A stretch of DNA of 64,000 bases from Ischnura elegans (GCF_921293095.1 NC_060259.1:49953812-50017811), one strand, 5' to 3'; positions 40,690 to 54,110 are shown, counted from the stretch's first letter. Notes: generated by a model from the letters alone, not told the origin. A program made the numbers and translations.

Positions 40690-42110
40690 GAAAAATGTAC
40701 CCCTTCAGTGGTCAACCAGGGTTTCCTTTTCGGTTTCCTGGTGTGTTGTTTAATCCTTGCTGTTGGAATGGTATGATCAAATAGTAAACCAAATTTTGAG
40801 CAACAATAGTCGAAGCTTGAATCAAGCTGACCATCGAGACAAAAGTTGTTCCAGATCTCTGTAAATAATTAAGTTTTCATATTTACAACATTTTTCCAAG
40901 AAAATAACCTCTTTTGTACGCATGCTGTGTTGGTTGCTTTCCTTAGCTCCAAATTAGCTTCTATGAGACAACGATCTGATATTCCTGCATCAACTGCAGA
41001 TGATTTGACTTCTTGAGGATCGATGTTTGAAATAATATTATCAATAAGTGTTTTCTAAGTGGTTATAACTCTGATGAGTGCGTCATTTAAAAAGTTTAAG
41101 CCATAAAGCCAAAAACATCTTTCAAGTCGGCAACATGGTTGGAAACACTTAAAAAAACACAGAATCACCAGTGAGCACCAAGGTCCGGTTAAGGGTAATC
41201 AAAAAACTGATGAAGAGATCTAGCTCGAAAGTAAACATATTCATATTACTTAGTGATGACTGATACACAGAAATTATCAAAATTTCACTGACAGCCGACT
41301 TAGAGGTCAGACAGTGCACTCAAAGATTTTCTCTTCCACCACTACAGTATCCTTACATTTATTACAAAGTTTATAAATTCATTGATGAATACGGCCACAT
41401 CACTGTGTTTATAAATCCTACAAGAGAACTGATAGACACAATTGTAATTTGACCAATGTATCACCTCAATTTCATCATAGGACAACCGCAGTGTTTGACG
41501 ACACACACAAAATCAGGCTCAGAGCTTGATTAGCCACTTCAAGTTGTAATATTTTGTTTCATAAACACTGTATATTGATAAATCCATCTGAGAGATTGTT
41601 TCTCAATGCATCAGAAGTCTGAGGGCCATGTTTGATCGATCACCTTTGATTTTCCTTTCAATAGCATTTTTGATCCTTGTGACACGATAATTCTTGCAAG
41701 GCGTAGCTTACTGCATCTTTTGCTGAGGATGCATTCTCAGCTGAGTCACTAGCCTTCATGAGCTCCAGAGTTTTAAAGTCATGTACCTCAGAAAGGAATT
41801 GGGTATTCAATGGTTTAAAAGGATAAAATTTCCCTTCTCTTACTTTGTTCCCCCAAAATTCACTCTTAATGAGCTCTTCACAAAGGTTAATGGCACACTG
41901 GCTTCATAGGAGCGGTATATTTTGGCAATTCTCAAACACTCACACTTAAAGTTTTGTCCAGGAAATAAGTCTGATAAATAATTTGTAATATCTTCTGTTG
42001 AAGCACCAGAAAGGACTCGTCCAACATATAAATATGCTGTGTGAGGAACTCCAGACAAGTTAAAAGCAACTCTGGATTGCTTGAGGCTTCCAAGAACAAC
42101 CTTCCTTTTG
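40690..42110 (-). pseudogene. Fossil non-LTR retrotransposon (ORF1 end plus AP-endonuclease remnant)
   Basis: Read on the minus strand, 42110-41840 gives an ORF1-like fragment with YVGRVLSGASTEDITNYL and KCECLRIAKIYRSYEAS, resembling the conserved carboxyl domain of ORF1 proteins of insect non-LTR elements. About 41510-41160 carries a broken endonuclease: an NIQCL-type start, then ILIISVYQSS and LVLTGD, equivalent to the family's VSVYR...LAGDFN motif. Near 41040-40990 comes NIDPQEVKSSAV and SDR in place of the usual SDH catalytic motif. Near 40730-40690 comes a KPWLTTEG segment like that between endonuclease and reverse transcriptase. Stops and frameshifts interrupt all parts and no reverse transcriptase follows, so it is dead and truncated. 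The clade (Jockey/CR1-like) is a guess. Confidence 0.75.
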
Positions 42111-45100
42111 CATGAAGTTACATTTCTTCCTCCTTATCATCATCTGAAACTACAAAGATGGAAGTTTTCTGGCCCTTATGTGACATGAGCGTAATAAAGA
42201 TGTCAGTATTCTGTGAGACAGAAATTTCAGATCACTGCTTTTGTCCACAGACATGACTGGGCTGGCAAAAATTGTTTTGATGGTGACAAATTAAGCATTT
42301 ATTATTAATATATGTACTTAATCTCCAGCAGCCTTTTCTACTGAATCAGCCAAAGGCACGTGCTGCATTTTTGTTGAGATACAATTTTTACTACTTATAA
42401 ACTTCACTACTTCTTCTTTCAGAGGACAACAAAATTATGCAGTAAGATCGAGCTTCGGCTACAGTATCATTGATAATGGAAATAATTTCATTGGACTTTT
42501 TTAAGTTTATTTTGCCTAGTTTGTTCTTCTGAATAGAATAGGAAGTCAAGTAAAATAAGCGGGGTGGCACAAAAAACTGGCAGAATATATTGCTTGAGGT
42601 TCAAACAAACACTTGAAGGTAAACAATCTTACCACACAAAACTAATTAGAGGATTTCGAGAGGTGAAAATTGGACCTAAGGTCAATGGTTGAATAATTAA
42701 TAAGCAAAACAATACAACATGGTACGTTCTTTAAAGGAAAATCAGGCACCCACAACTAAATAACAATTGTTAGAGGCAGAGATATTAATTTCAAACAAAC
42801 AAACAATCACACAAAGCAGGACAAAACCAGCAACATGGCAAAGGATATAAACACTGTTGGACCATATAAATGGCAGGAATGACATATCTGGATGATTAGC
42901 ATTAGCTACTCATGGAATCAGTAGCTGAAATAGATGATGCAATCATAAAATAGACTTCAACTGAGATGGGAACGAGCCATGAGCTTGAATCTGACCTGAT
43001 GACCGTATCACCTACTTAGGTGGGGATTGAGTTAGAGGTGCTAGAATACCTCACACAAGAGACAAGGCATATCAACCACAATATTAATGGAAGCAGAACT
43101 AGAAAAAAATGTCACTCCCAAAAACATTACAAATATTTCCAGGAAAAATAGTGTATACATGAATCTTTATAATGGAAACAGAAAACATATTAGTAAACCA
43201 TTCCACAGGATTTATTAAGGAAGTGGTAATTTTGATTCTTCGGTTCTAAGTTTAACAAAATTCTTGACTTTAGCAGTGGAAGCAAATCCAAAAGTAATCA
43301 GTATCAAAATAAAAGTCACTAATTCAAAAACTTATCACAGGGAGAAAATGAATGCATCAGATAAAAACCAATTGACCGACAAAAACCGATAAACGATTTC
43401 TGCCTCACACAAGCTAATTCACCATAAAAAATACGCATACCATAAAAAGGCTTTCCTTTAACATAGAGGAATACTCACATTCATAAGAATGATTAGGGGT
43501 AGTGCAAAAACTATGCAAAATATTTCAGAGAATTCTTTAACCCTTCACCAAACACTGATAACAGCAGTTTTGGTCTAAATTAGTACTGTAATGTATATGA
43601 TCTTTATCAATACATAATAAACTCTACTCTCAACTAGCTAGATGGCATTCCCCTTATCTGTCTCCTGTCTGGTTTGTACCTCCGGAATAAAATAGAGTTG
43701 ACTTTGCACAAAACACACACCATCTCTCTCCACTGTCATATGAATGGCTTGATGCTGCTCCCCCTGTTCCCATACCCCCATTCCGAGAGAAATCAACTAA
43801 TAAAAGGACAGTGACAGAACGTGATAATACGCATACAAATTATGCCACAGAGGGAAGTAAGCCATCAGTGAGGGGGCCTAAACTGGGCTTAAAAACATAT
43901 ATCCTACAGTCTCACTCGCAGTTGACTAATACTAATATTAAATGTGAATATAAGTATGGGTTAGCATACAAAGCTCTCAAAATGTATTTCTCTCTTGAAT
44001 GCGTACATTGTATGAAACTAAGAGCCTCTTGTGCTTGCTTACGAAAGATTTTTCTATTTTTTGTTATTGCTCGATTTAAAGAAAGTCAAATAACTTATAC
44101 TGTTTTTGAAGTGTTTCTTTTGCAGTCTAACATAAGTGATACAAAAGAAGAGTACAACTGAAGAATATAAGCAGTACTTGTAGGCAAATAAAATTTATTT
44201 AAGAATTCATCAACAAATTATTTTCAGTATTTGTACTGCCACATACTATTTGGGAGTTATTTTTGATTTTTTTCTACAAATGGAAAAGCAATTTAACAGT
44301 GAATGCAAACACGCATGCTGTGCGGCAAACACATCACTGCACATTTAATGGACAGAAAAGCGATCCAAAACTTCATTGGAGTATCCAAATTATCACTTCT
44401 GTCATGCACCACCTTGATGCTTAATTTTTTAGATCATCTTAATATAGTATCTATGGCTAAATTCATGCACATAAATTTCAAGAAGGAAGTTTGTGCAAGT
44501 TAAATTAACAAATACTGATGAGTAATAAATTGCATTATTACTAAAATTACGAAACAGAAGAAAGTACAAATTACGATTTTCACCATTCTCTTGGTCTTAT
44601 GGAGCAATTTTTCCCCTTCGCTCTTATAAGTGACAATTTATTCCATATACATTGAGCTCTACTACAGGCCATCAAATATCCTAGGTGGCACGCTTTGACT
44701 AGATAACGCTATATAATTCTTTGTACTCATCCTTAAGATAACACAAACCTCTGTTGTTTTTAATTCTAGAAGCACTCGAAGGCATACCACATCCTCTACT
44801 CAAGACCCATCCATTATTCAATAAAGAGCAAGATCTTCCAGTTTTACGTACATGAAACTAAGCCCCCCCCCCCATTTCCAACACTACATCTCCTAACAAC
44901 CTTTTACAGCAGTTACAAGTTTCGAAAAATTGAATGCTGTAATGTAAAAATAGTGATCACAGTGTGACAAGAAAAGTCATTGCAAAATATTCAATCGGCA
45001 TTACTTTCCTTTCTTTCAACAAGGAATTGACTGAGAATCACCAATCTACACTATTGCTTAGGAGACAATTCATAATCGTTACTAAGACTTACATTTTTCC

Positions 45101-48100
45101 AAAGTAAGGTTGTTTGTCATCCATTTAATAAGAACAATTAAATACTAGTTGTAATCTTATACTGGTGCTGGTTATCTTCCTCCGGTTAAATTGCATGATT
45201 CCACTAAATAACCACAAGAACAAAGTAAGCTCAGAGGGCAATTAATATTTTTCTATACAGTAAACACAACCTCAGTTACAATAAAGATTTCAATCTTCAT
45301 TGCTCTAACACCTAATATGGCAGAATTTCAGCCATTTAAAAAGCATAAGAATAATTTAATTAGGTAATAGCTGTCAATGTAGTTGTATTGAAATATTTTA
45401 CATAACAGATTAACACATGGATAATTGTAAACAATATGCCATAAAAATAACCTTTCAGGTTAGTGACAATAAACAGCCTTTTAACACAAACACTCAGCAG
45501 TTCCTCTGAGTTTGTACCAAGTACTTTGAAAGAAGCTAGGAACTGAATCTGCCAGCTTAAATTACAAGAGGAGATATGCACGACTGGTATCACCGTTCAC
45601 CCTTTTAGTGCACTAGTGAAACTAAAGACCAAATCACTTTGGGATACATTTTCCAGATAAAAACTGACAATAACTATGTAGTAACAAGGGTGCGATGACT
45701 GAGAAAACAGATTATTCTCACAATTATATCTCCCACAATATTTATGGCAAAGCATTAAGATTATGCTGAGTGACCATGAAGATGTATAAGCAGATACAAC
45801 AGTATCCTAAAATGATTTTTTAAGATTTAAAGTCATTCTAGATAAGATGACATTTGAGTGGAGGGTCATCTTCAATTAGTGTCACAGATATCTATCACAT
45901 AAAACGATTTACAATTTGTGACCGTGAATTGAATATATCTACGAGTCAGCTCTGAGCCTCAGACAAAATACCACAAATCAACACCTCAAACCCGATGAAT
46001 CACTTAGCCAACAAGAAAGAAATGATACAAATAACCACTAAGATGAATAAGGCCTAATCCATTACATCCACCCAGTCTGCTTATGGTGCAATACCACACA
46101 GACAGCCACCACATAATACACCACTGCAAACAGACAGAATGTAATAGTTTTCTCAGCCAGAAAACTGAACAGGAACTGACCTCATCACCACAAGGAATTT
46201 GTGAACTGACTTCATTACTACATACAAGGAATTCACAACGATGAATTTCAAAATGAGACCTTGTGAATTTCAACTCACATCTCCAACCAGACCTTTTTCA
46301 AACTAGCAATATAAATCTCTCTTGTACATATGCAAACAATGAATTTTCACATTGAAGCTATCACTATTAAGATATTATCTGCCACTAATATTTCATAAAA
46401 ACCAATGGCATTAACCACACATTGGAAGAGTATTTCAAGTCTCGAATAAAAAAGTGTACTTTTTACCATTCAAGTTCAAGTATTCATTATTCAACAGAAA
46501 TAACATAATTGGCATTGTTGCGGCAAAAGAGTGAAGAATTCATAAAAAATTCATGGCAGAACAAGAGATGAGGCAATTTATCCAGAGTAAAGGTAGAAGG
46601 TACTTCCGGAGCAACAAGTTGATGGTGATACATTTCCACAGTGACAAGATAGACGGCGATATATTTCTAACGTTCAGCAGGAGCAGCTATAAAATTCATA
46701 TTCGCTGCCATTGGAAAACTTTCTCTGGGCCAGGAATTAAGCCACAGATATTTCGCTTTCTGGGTCCATGCACAGACTACTGCATTTTCAAGGCTCCTTA
46801 ATTTTCCATGGCAATTATACAACACAAAAACGTATGGGATGAATGGTTCTAAAATGAATGACCAACACCTAGCACCATGAACCACGATTAAAAGTTCCAT
46901 GGGAATGAAGGAACCTGGATAGTGCTGCAGTTTGCTTGATGTTCTGTAAAGCCTAAGGATATGGTTTGGTTCCCAGTCCAAGGCAATTTCACCCCATGGT
47001 AATTAATGCTAACTAGATAGAATCTTCTCTGATAATTATCAAATCTGGATAGTGTTGATAGTGATGAACTTTGAAAGACTTTCCAACCTCGATAGTTACC
47101 GAAAAGAATAGCTTACAGCAGAGACAATCCCTAGTGGTCACTCATCCTATTTGGGATTGATTTCTCCATATTAAGTATCCAACATGTAACCTACACACCC
47201 TAAACCGACATACCTATCCTTTTGAGCAATTACTTTCACCAAGGATCTAAGCTATTAGTTCCATGCACATTTCCCTGATCTGTGAAAAGGTGCGGCACAT
47301 GGTAAATGACGGTGGGTAATTCCAACTATATTCAACAAACATCTTCAGATCTTAGATTTTGATGAAAATTTATCAAACTAAATACCTGAAGACCAATTTG
47401 CAAAAAAAAATTGTGGATTTTTAGCTTTTTCTAATATTTTCTCATTTTTGCCGAAAATACATGCCTTGAATCATAAAATTCCTTCTATTTCACCACTAAA
47501 TTGACATGATTAATGGCTTATGCTAAAGCTAAGACTTTGCTTAAGATATTAAATGTGTAAAATTCCATCTCCTATAATGGTTACCTGTTTAAAACCATAT
47601 AAAAATTTTAAATTAGCTCTTCTTAAATATCCAATCTCAGAACAGGCCCAAACTTTGATTTTTTAATCCAAGCACATTCAACTTACTATGCCTAAAATAA
47701 AATTTAGTGGCACTTGATTAATCCACATTCAAACTCATTCAAAATTAACTAGAAGCCCTTATCAAGGAATATCCTTACTTAAGGCATTTGCTTTCCATCA
47801 CCGCCATTATATCAAGGTTATTGTAACATGTTACCATGAATCGCAGATGACGTTCATTTCAAGCAGCCTGTAACATTCACCTTTGACTATGAACCTCTTT
47901 CCAGCAGGTTTTACCAGCTCCTGACAACAGTGATAATCTGAAAAAGCCTTTATATTTTAATTACATAAATCAATTGCAGCTAATGATTGAATAATACATA
48001 TCCTATACTTATAGTTTATTGGAAAGATTTCGGTACCCCCATGGAAAGAAATTTAGTTGTTGTCTGGTCCTCATATATGATAGGTATTATGTATAATGAC

Positions 48101-50999
48101 AGGCATGAGTAATTGTTTATCATATTAAAAAAGTAAAAATTAAACACTGAGAAGATGTAGACTGTGCCACAGAGAAAAATTTATAGCTCGAATACCTTTT
48201 TGAACGCAACAGGAAACAGAAAAAAATTACACAGGAAACCTTTCCTGCGGTAGTTGACACTAAAAGGAATCTTAGACTGTAAATCCATTGGAAGTAAAAA
48301 TGCTTTAAATGAAGACGCTGTTAATTTAGAGATAAGATGTTGAATAAACATTAAATTCCAACCAATATGATGTGGATTAATACATACAGAAAAAACATGA
48401 GTAAAATTTGGGAAATTATATCTTTGTAAAACATTAGGGCATGAATAAACAAGAAAGTTAAGCCATACAAACTGATTGTTTGATCTAAATCTTCAGAAAA
48501 GATCAAGCAAATTTTTTCTAAATCCATTTACGAGTTGCCACTAAATTTTATTTTTGGGATAGGAAGGTGAATGTGTTCGGTCATAAAATAAAAGTTTGGC
48601 TCAATTCCAAGATCGGGTATTTGAGAAAAGCAAATTCACTTTTTAAAACTTTTTATACAACAATAAAAGAGGAGAGGGATTTTAAAAAATTTTTATGCAT
48701 TCAATATCTTACGAAAAGTCATAAATAAGCCATTTATCATGGCTCAAGGATAATTTGGTGGTGAAATATAAGGAATTTTAGAATCAAGGCATTATTCTTC
48801 GCAAAATGTAAACAAATTAAAAAGTAATAAAAACATAAATTCACTTCACAAAACAGTCTGTGATTACAGTGAAGTGATTACAAGCCCATTACAGACATTT
48901 TTATCCAAATCTGAGACCCTTGAGGACAAACTTTTGTTAAATTGAGGTGAAATGACCCACATCTATAGAAAATGTAGGATGCAAAAATATTACACTAATT
49001 GAAAATAGCTATTTTTGTGCCCTTAGTCGGAATTCAGTAAACTACCACGAACTAATAGTGTCCAACCTGGAGACAAGCACCATTCGTAGGCATAAAGCTT
49101 GGAACTCGCAAGTATGATGCTGATCTTTGAAGATTTTAGTTGCAAATTATTCAGCAGATTTGATTCATTTGGTGGTTCCATAAGCCAAATACAATCATGG
49201 ACACATTTTAAAACAAACATTTAGTTTCCATAGCATGAAACATATTTTCCACCTGATTGTAAACACCCAAGGATTTTTCAGCAATATATAATTGAGAGTC
49301 ATTAATTACCAATAGCCACTGATCAACTAATAACAAAAGCATACCATATGACTTCCATGGTGAACACAATGCTTTTCTTACTTATGATGGGCATCTATAC
49401 AAAGGTGTCCAACAAAAATGTGCTGTTTTTTATAACAACTATGATTCTCATTGAAGAATTGAGCACTAAAAGCAGCAGTAGTTTTCATTTGGAGGGGATC
49501 TGACTACAAAAAAAATGCAAATCAGGTCAGCATGCATTTTGAGAGAGGAAGATGTGAGCTTAAGTATGTATGGCAGAGAGTAATCAAGGGTAAGCATTGC
49601 CCTATAGCTTAAAATATCTAAAAAAAATAAGCATTGCACAGGGTCATCACCCAACTCAATGAAAAACTATTCTTGGAAGGAGAGACCTGGCTCCCAAACA
49701 AAGCTGCTCAAGAGATTTGATAAAAAACTATGATTGTAATAAGCCCTCAGGAGAATGCCAAAGAGTGATTCTGACTGAGTTCATGAATTTACTCCAAGAG
49801 TAGCAAAAATGCGAAAAATAAACTCAAATCACATAAGCAAAACCCTTAAAATTGTGATATTAAAAATTGTAAAACAGTAGGGATGCATAGAAAGTTATCC
49901 TATTTGGAGTAGAATGCTCCCATATTTCCAGGAAAATAAGACAAACCTTTATAAAAGGTAACAAAATGAACAAAAGCAATATTTCTGATTGGTGCTGAAA
50001 ATTTAACATTACTAAATCTTAATAAATACAATGTATATCACGCAAAATCCCACATGACTAAAAAAGAGAACCACAATAACAAATGATAAATGTTCACAAT
50101 CAACAAAACATAACTCAGGAACCAAGATATGTTGGACATAAATAGAACTACAGGCTAATTTTCACAAAAGAAACTGAGAGGGAATAAGTATGAATAAACA
50201 ATTAGGAAATTTGTACAATGATCTTTGACATGTAGTATCATTAAATATTCTTTGATAGTTTCAAATGAGCTAGGCTGATCACCCTGGTCTAGCTAGGTCG
50301 GGCCATTCCAGTGATTCCAACCCTGCCAGTTTAAGGCTTTGATTTACACTACACTTGCTCACAGGAGATTTTGGACAAGTATGCAGTGAACCATTAAATT
50401 GTAAACGTCACCGCCACAAGGACAGTTATTTTACATATGCAATCATTACGTGAAGCAACTTGAGCCACAAAAGAATAGCGTTAAGACAAACAATAAACAA
50501 AACAAACAATAAACTGCCACAAAAGTGATTACATCAATCACAACAAAATGTGATGTGTACAATAAACAGAAACAATAAATAACTACATCCTTTCTTAGAC
50601 ATTTGAATGCTAAATATAACCTGAAATATAATTCAAGATGGTGAATGGATATACAATCACAATTATGGATGACATCATGTTCACAAGCATCTTCAAAACG
50701 TGAAATTGGAGAGCTACAGCACGAAAAAGTGAAAGACAGACAAACATGAGTATATTTATGCAAATAATATGTTTAGACCATAAAAGAATAAAGCCAGTCC
50801 CATTATCCAAGATGTAGATCACCATTATAATTATTATAAAGGTGAGACTAACCATAAGAAAACCTTCAGTATAAACACAAGAGAGTAAATAAGGACATCA
50901 AAACTATCGATTAACTCGGCATAGGAACTGTAACAACCAAGAATAAGTTCCAAAAGGTAGAGATGAAAGAAAGCAGAAGTAAAGCACAAAATTACTTAC
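42111..50999. other. Intronic DNA, nothing recognised
   Basis: AT-rich intron between the linker exon and the transposon cluster. A short poly-C run lies near 44863-44875. No exon-like frame, zinc finger or RNA gene was detected. Confidence 0.5.
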
Positions 51000-51095
51000 T
51001 GTTTCCTGTGGATGTCGATATTCGGAGGAGCTTTCACCAGTGCCACTCTTGTCATCAGATGACGCCCGATCCCAATCCATTTCTTTCTTCAGTGA
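51000..51095 (-). CDS. Short linker exon of the BTB-ZF gene (32 codons)
   Basis: The exon is 96 bases and phase 0 at both ends. It encodes SLKKEMDWDRASSDDKSG followed by TGESSSEYRHPQET. The acceptor is CCCTTTCCCTTGAAG and the donor is ACA|GTAAGTAA, which matches consensus well. The peptide is acidic and Ser-rich, the sort of linker found between a BTB domain and zinc fingers. A second in-frame AG nine bases downstream would drop SLK. Exon status rests on paired splice sites and phase compatibility with both the BTB exon and the two zinc-finger exons. It is not confirmed by transcript data. Confidence 0.7.
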
Positions 51096-52255
51096 CTTCA
51101 AGGGAAAGGGAATTGATGAGAAATTTAAATGCATTAAACACAGTTTGGCATGGGAGAAGTAATGACAGGCCAAGCAATGACCTTCTCCCCAAATATATCT
51201 CACATTAGAAAAGCATAGAACAATATTTAAAGAATTGTATGCCCCATTTTAAGCATTGGTGAGCAACAAGGCGTAGAGCATTAGATTGCTTTGTGCATTG
51301 CTTTAAATATTGGAATAGTAACAAGAATAAAATGGTACTACATGCATTATATTTCAATATTATATATACTTGTGAATTAATTAGTAGGATTTAAGACCAA
51401 TAATAGTATCCAAAAGTAATATAGTGCTAGATCTCCATGGATGGAGGGGAGGATAACTTGAAATAATCCTCCTATTATCTCTATGAAGGTGACACCAATG
51501 GTAGAAGCTAATGTGTACATGGATGCACATCCAACACTGTAATTTTATACTGAGTGAGTGTTTGACTGGTTATATCAAAAAATGAACGTGAGTGATTATT
51601 TAAAATGCAGACATCATTATAGATCTCATCATGTGCCAATAATATTTACGAAAAATAATGTAACAGAACCAACCAGTATATAGGTTTATATTAGCAGTAA
51701 CGATGAAATGAGTTTGAATTCACACACACGATCACACATTTTACTACAATTGTAGTTGGATAGGGCAATTTATCAACTTTCTTCTAACAATACCACCTCA
51801 CTAAAGAACAACAAACACCATTATTGGATCAAAACCTTCTTAGAAATACGTTTTTTTACCGTCATTTTCCACTTCAACTCCCATTTCGTAATTCCCATAT
51901 CGTAGACCTCAACACCTAACCTTGAACAGGAGGATCCTTAAGGGTTTTGAAATTTTTTCGAGCAACTGCAGCACACCAGAAGGTATGGAGAGAACCTTAA
52001 ATCATTACACTGCTCTTTCTATCACTGGCCAGATAGCTGAGTCAACACGAACATAGGCAAAAATCAGTGACATTAAACACGACTATTCTGACCCATTATA
52101 AGAGTTCAATTGTAAAACCCAGAATACTTAATCATGCCATAAAGCCGTTTCGCGGCACATTAAGAGTGATATATAATATCCAACACTGCCACAAACGATA
52201 AACCAATGAAGCAATCAGCCACCACATCCCCTTAGAATGCACGACACCAACATAC
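51096..52255 (-). other. Intron between BTB exon and linker exon
   Basis: An intron of 1160 bp bounded by TTG|GTATGT at the left end of the BTB exon and TTGAAG|TCA at the linker exon. It is AT-rich with no further feature. Confidence 0.6.
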
Positions 52256-53125
52256 CAATGGTACCCTCTGGACAGGCAACAGCAGGCCCGACGGCCCGGG
52301 GATCGGCCCTCCGGAGGGTGGCGAAGGCGGGGGCGGCGAGGCCACCCCGGGTGTCGCGACGTCCTCAGCCGCCGTCACTGCGTCGCCAACGTCGGCCCCC
52401 TGTACGTCACGGTGGCACGCCAACCCCCCTCGGACCTCGCAAGTCCCGCTGCCGCCGCTGCCTCCGGAGCCGTGGCGGCCGCGGGAGCGCTTGCTCCGCG
52501 GCGGAGAGTGGCATCCCGGCGGGGAGGAGTCGGTAGCGGGACGCGGAGATCCTTCGCCCCGTCCAAGGTGGCTCCTCCTTTCTGAGGTGGTCGCAGGAGG
52601 AGAGGGAGGGGTGTCCGGGGGCAAGGGGTTCGCCATGGGGGGACTTGCGGCGGCCGATGGGCTAGCATCCTCTCCCTCATGTGTCGAGGCATGGATGGTG
52701 GGTGAGGGACGCGAGCAACGAGGGTCTCCGCGGTTGGATTCCGTTGTTTCGGCCAACCCTTTAACTTTGAGGCTCTCGGCAGTTCTGAGTAGACCTGAGA
52801 GCCTTCCATACTCAACATTCACTTCCCCCCTGTACATGAAGTCCACCAGAGTGCGGAGCTCAGAGAATTTGGCGTCTTGCAGGATGACGATGGGATGGCG
52901 GTCCGGGTGCGCAGCAAAAAGGCCGTGGAAGTAAGCAGAGCATGCGGAGAGGACCACCTTATGGGCACGTAACGAGTGGCCCTCACATGCGAGCGTCACG
53001 TCGACAAGAGCTTCGTCTTGAAGGAGCTGGCTGAATACCCCCAGCAGGTTACTTTGGTGATTGTTCCACCGAAGGCAATAATGCTCACTCCCCATCGCTG
53101 CTGCTCCTGCTGACCTAACCTCGTT
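52256..53125 (-). CDS. BTB exon: shared amino terminus of a TTK-type BTB zinc-finger factor
   Basis: After a 30-base 5' UTR (acceptor TTGTCTTCAG, exon start 53125) the ATG at 53095-53093 opens 280 codons ending in phase 0 at the donor CCATTG|GTATGT (52256/52255). The open frame runs only six codons past it. Residues 1-118 form a complete BTB/POZ domain with the arthropod TTK-group signature CLRWNNHQSNLL (7-18), DVTLACEG (32-39), AHKVVLSACS (44-53), FMYRGEVNV (86-94) and LKVKGLAE (109-116). The rest (119-280) is Pro/Ser/Gly-rich, probably disordered, and very GC-rich with many CpGs. BTB domains dimerise and recruit corepressors or chromatin factors. With zinc fingers supplied by downstream exons this should be a nuclear DNA-binding regulator. 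It resembles lola, ttk, bab and related proteins, but I cannot name the orthologue. Confidence 0.93.
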
Positions 53126-54007
53126 CTGAAGACAACAAACAAGCTTTGTTTATAAATAGTATATCGCATTACCTAAGCCTGCAATCTACACAACTCCTTG
53201 AGCCACCAATCTAATTCGTAAAAGCAAATCAGCTGAGATTAAGAGCACGTAGATCGATTGCTGCATCGAGGTCTGACCAAAAGAAACAATAAAAACAAAA
53301 TGACATTTCTCATTTGAATTATCTTACGATACTCCCTCAAGATTTCACAAACAAAAATTCATTCGGGAACTTTAAGAGAAATAAAATAATGAAATTAACG
53401 TGCATCACGTTCGTAGTAAACACAAATACAGCGATTAAACCTTAGGACAATGCAGGCAAGCACTAGATCCAACGTCGCTGCTTCAAGGCACTTTTCGCAC
53501 TATGTTCAACAACTCACTCAACAGAAGAAACACCAAATTTTCACAAAAACTAAAAGAAAACATGATTATGATTAAGTTTCCCACAGCCGCATTGTATGTC
53601 ATTACATGTGAATCACGGAGCGCGCATTTCAAAATATAGCAATAATATATACTATTTCCATATGCTGATTCCAATAACTCACTAACATTGACGACCTAGA
53701 GTCAAGCGACGAAAGGAATCAGCAATGACATAACTACTGAAAAATCAAGGAATTCGATAATAATTGTTTCAGCGCACTTCCTATGATTATAAACCAGCTA
53801 CAATTATTTTTATTCAGAGAGAACCGGAGAATCTTCAAAATGGCGGAAATTTCGACGTCCCTACTCACTTGCGAAGCTCAATAAGGAGAAGTAATAACTA
53901 ATATAGAAGCTGAAGCACTACCAGTATCATAGACAACTCACAAACGGTATTGTTCTACACACATATACCATGCAACTCCCCACGATAACGATACACTGCC
54001 GTCTTAC
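53126..54007 (-). other. Candidate 5' UTR intron
   Basis: An intron of 882 bp between the donor GAAGCCAG|GTAAGACG (54008/54007) and the acceptor TTGTCTTCAG (53126). Both sites are close to consensus. It contains a YY1/Pho-like motif at 53837-53846. Confidence 0.5.
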
Positions 54008-54110
54008 CTGGCTTCATGAATTAGGACGAACCCTGCCACTTCAGCAACGGCGGCTTACCCGGCCTACTGTGACGTAGACCGCCTTCTGTCAACCACGCAG
54101 TAGTTTAGTC
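54008..54110 (-). promoter_or_regulatory. Candidate non-coding first exon and promoter region
   Basis: A local GC- and CpG-richer patch about 0.9 kb upstream of the BTB start codon ends in an excellent minus-strand donor at 54008. A second GGGTAAGC donor lies near 54055. The patch includes a CRE-like TGACGTAG at about 54070. No TATA box is obvious. The transcription start and the right boundary are guesses. Splicing to 53125 would create a six-codon upstream reading frame (see findings). Confidence 0.4.

Noticed and set aside
46004..46981. Frames of 82-104 codons, one with many cysteines and tryptophans
   Set aside because: Cysteine spacing fits no zinc finger and there are no phase-compatible splice sites that would make it an extra exon.
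52237..52934. Overlapping 99-147 codon frames over the BTB exon
   Set aside because: They are shadows in a GC-rich region. The minus-strand BTB frame is the real one.
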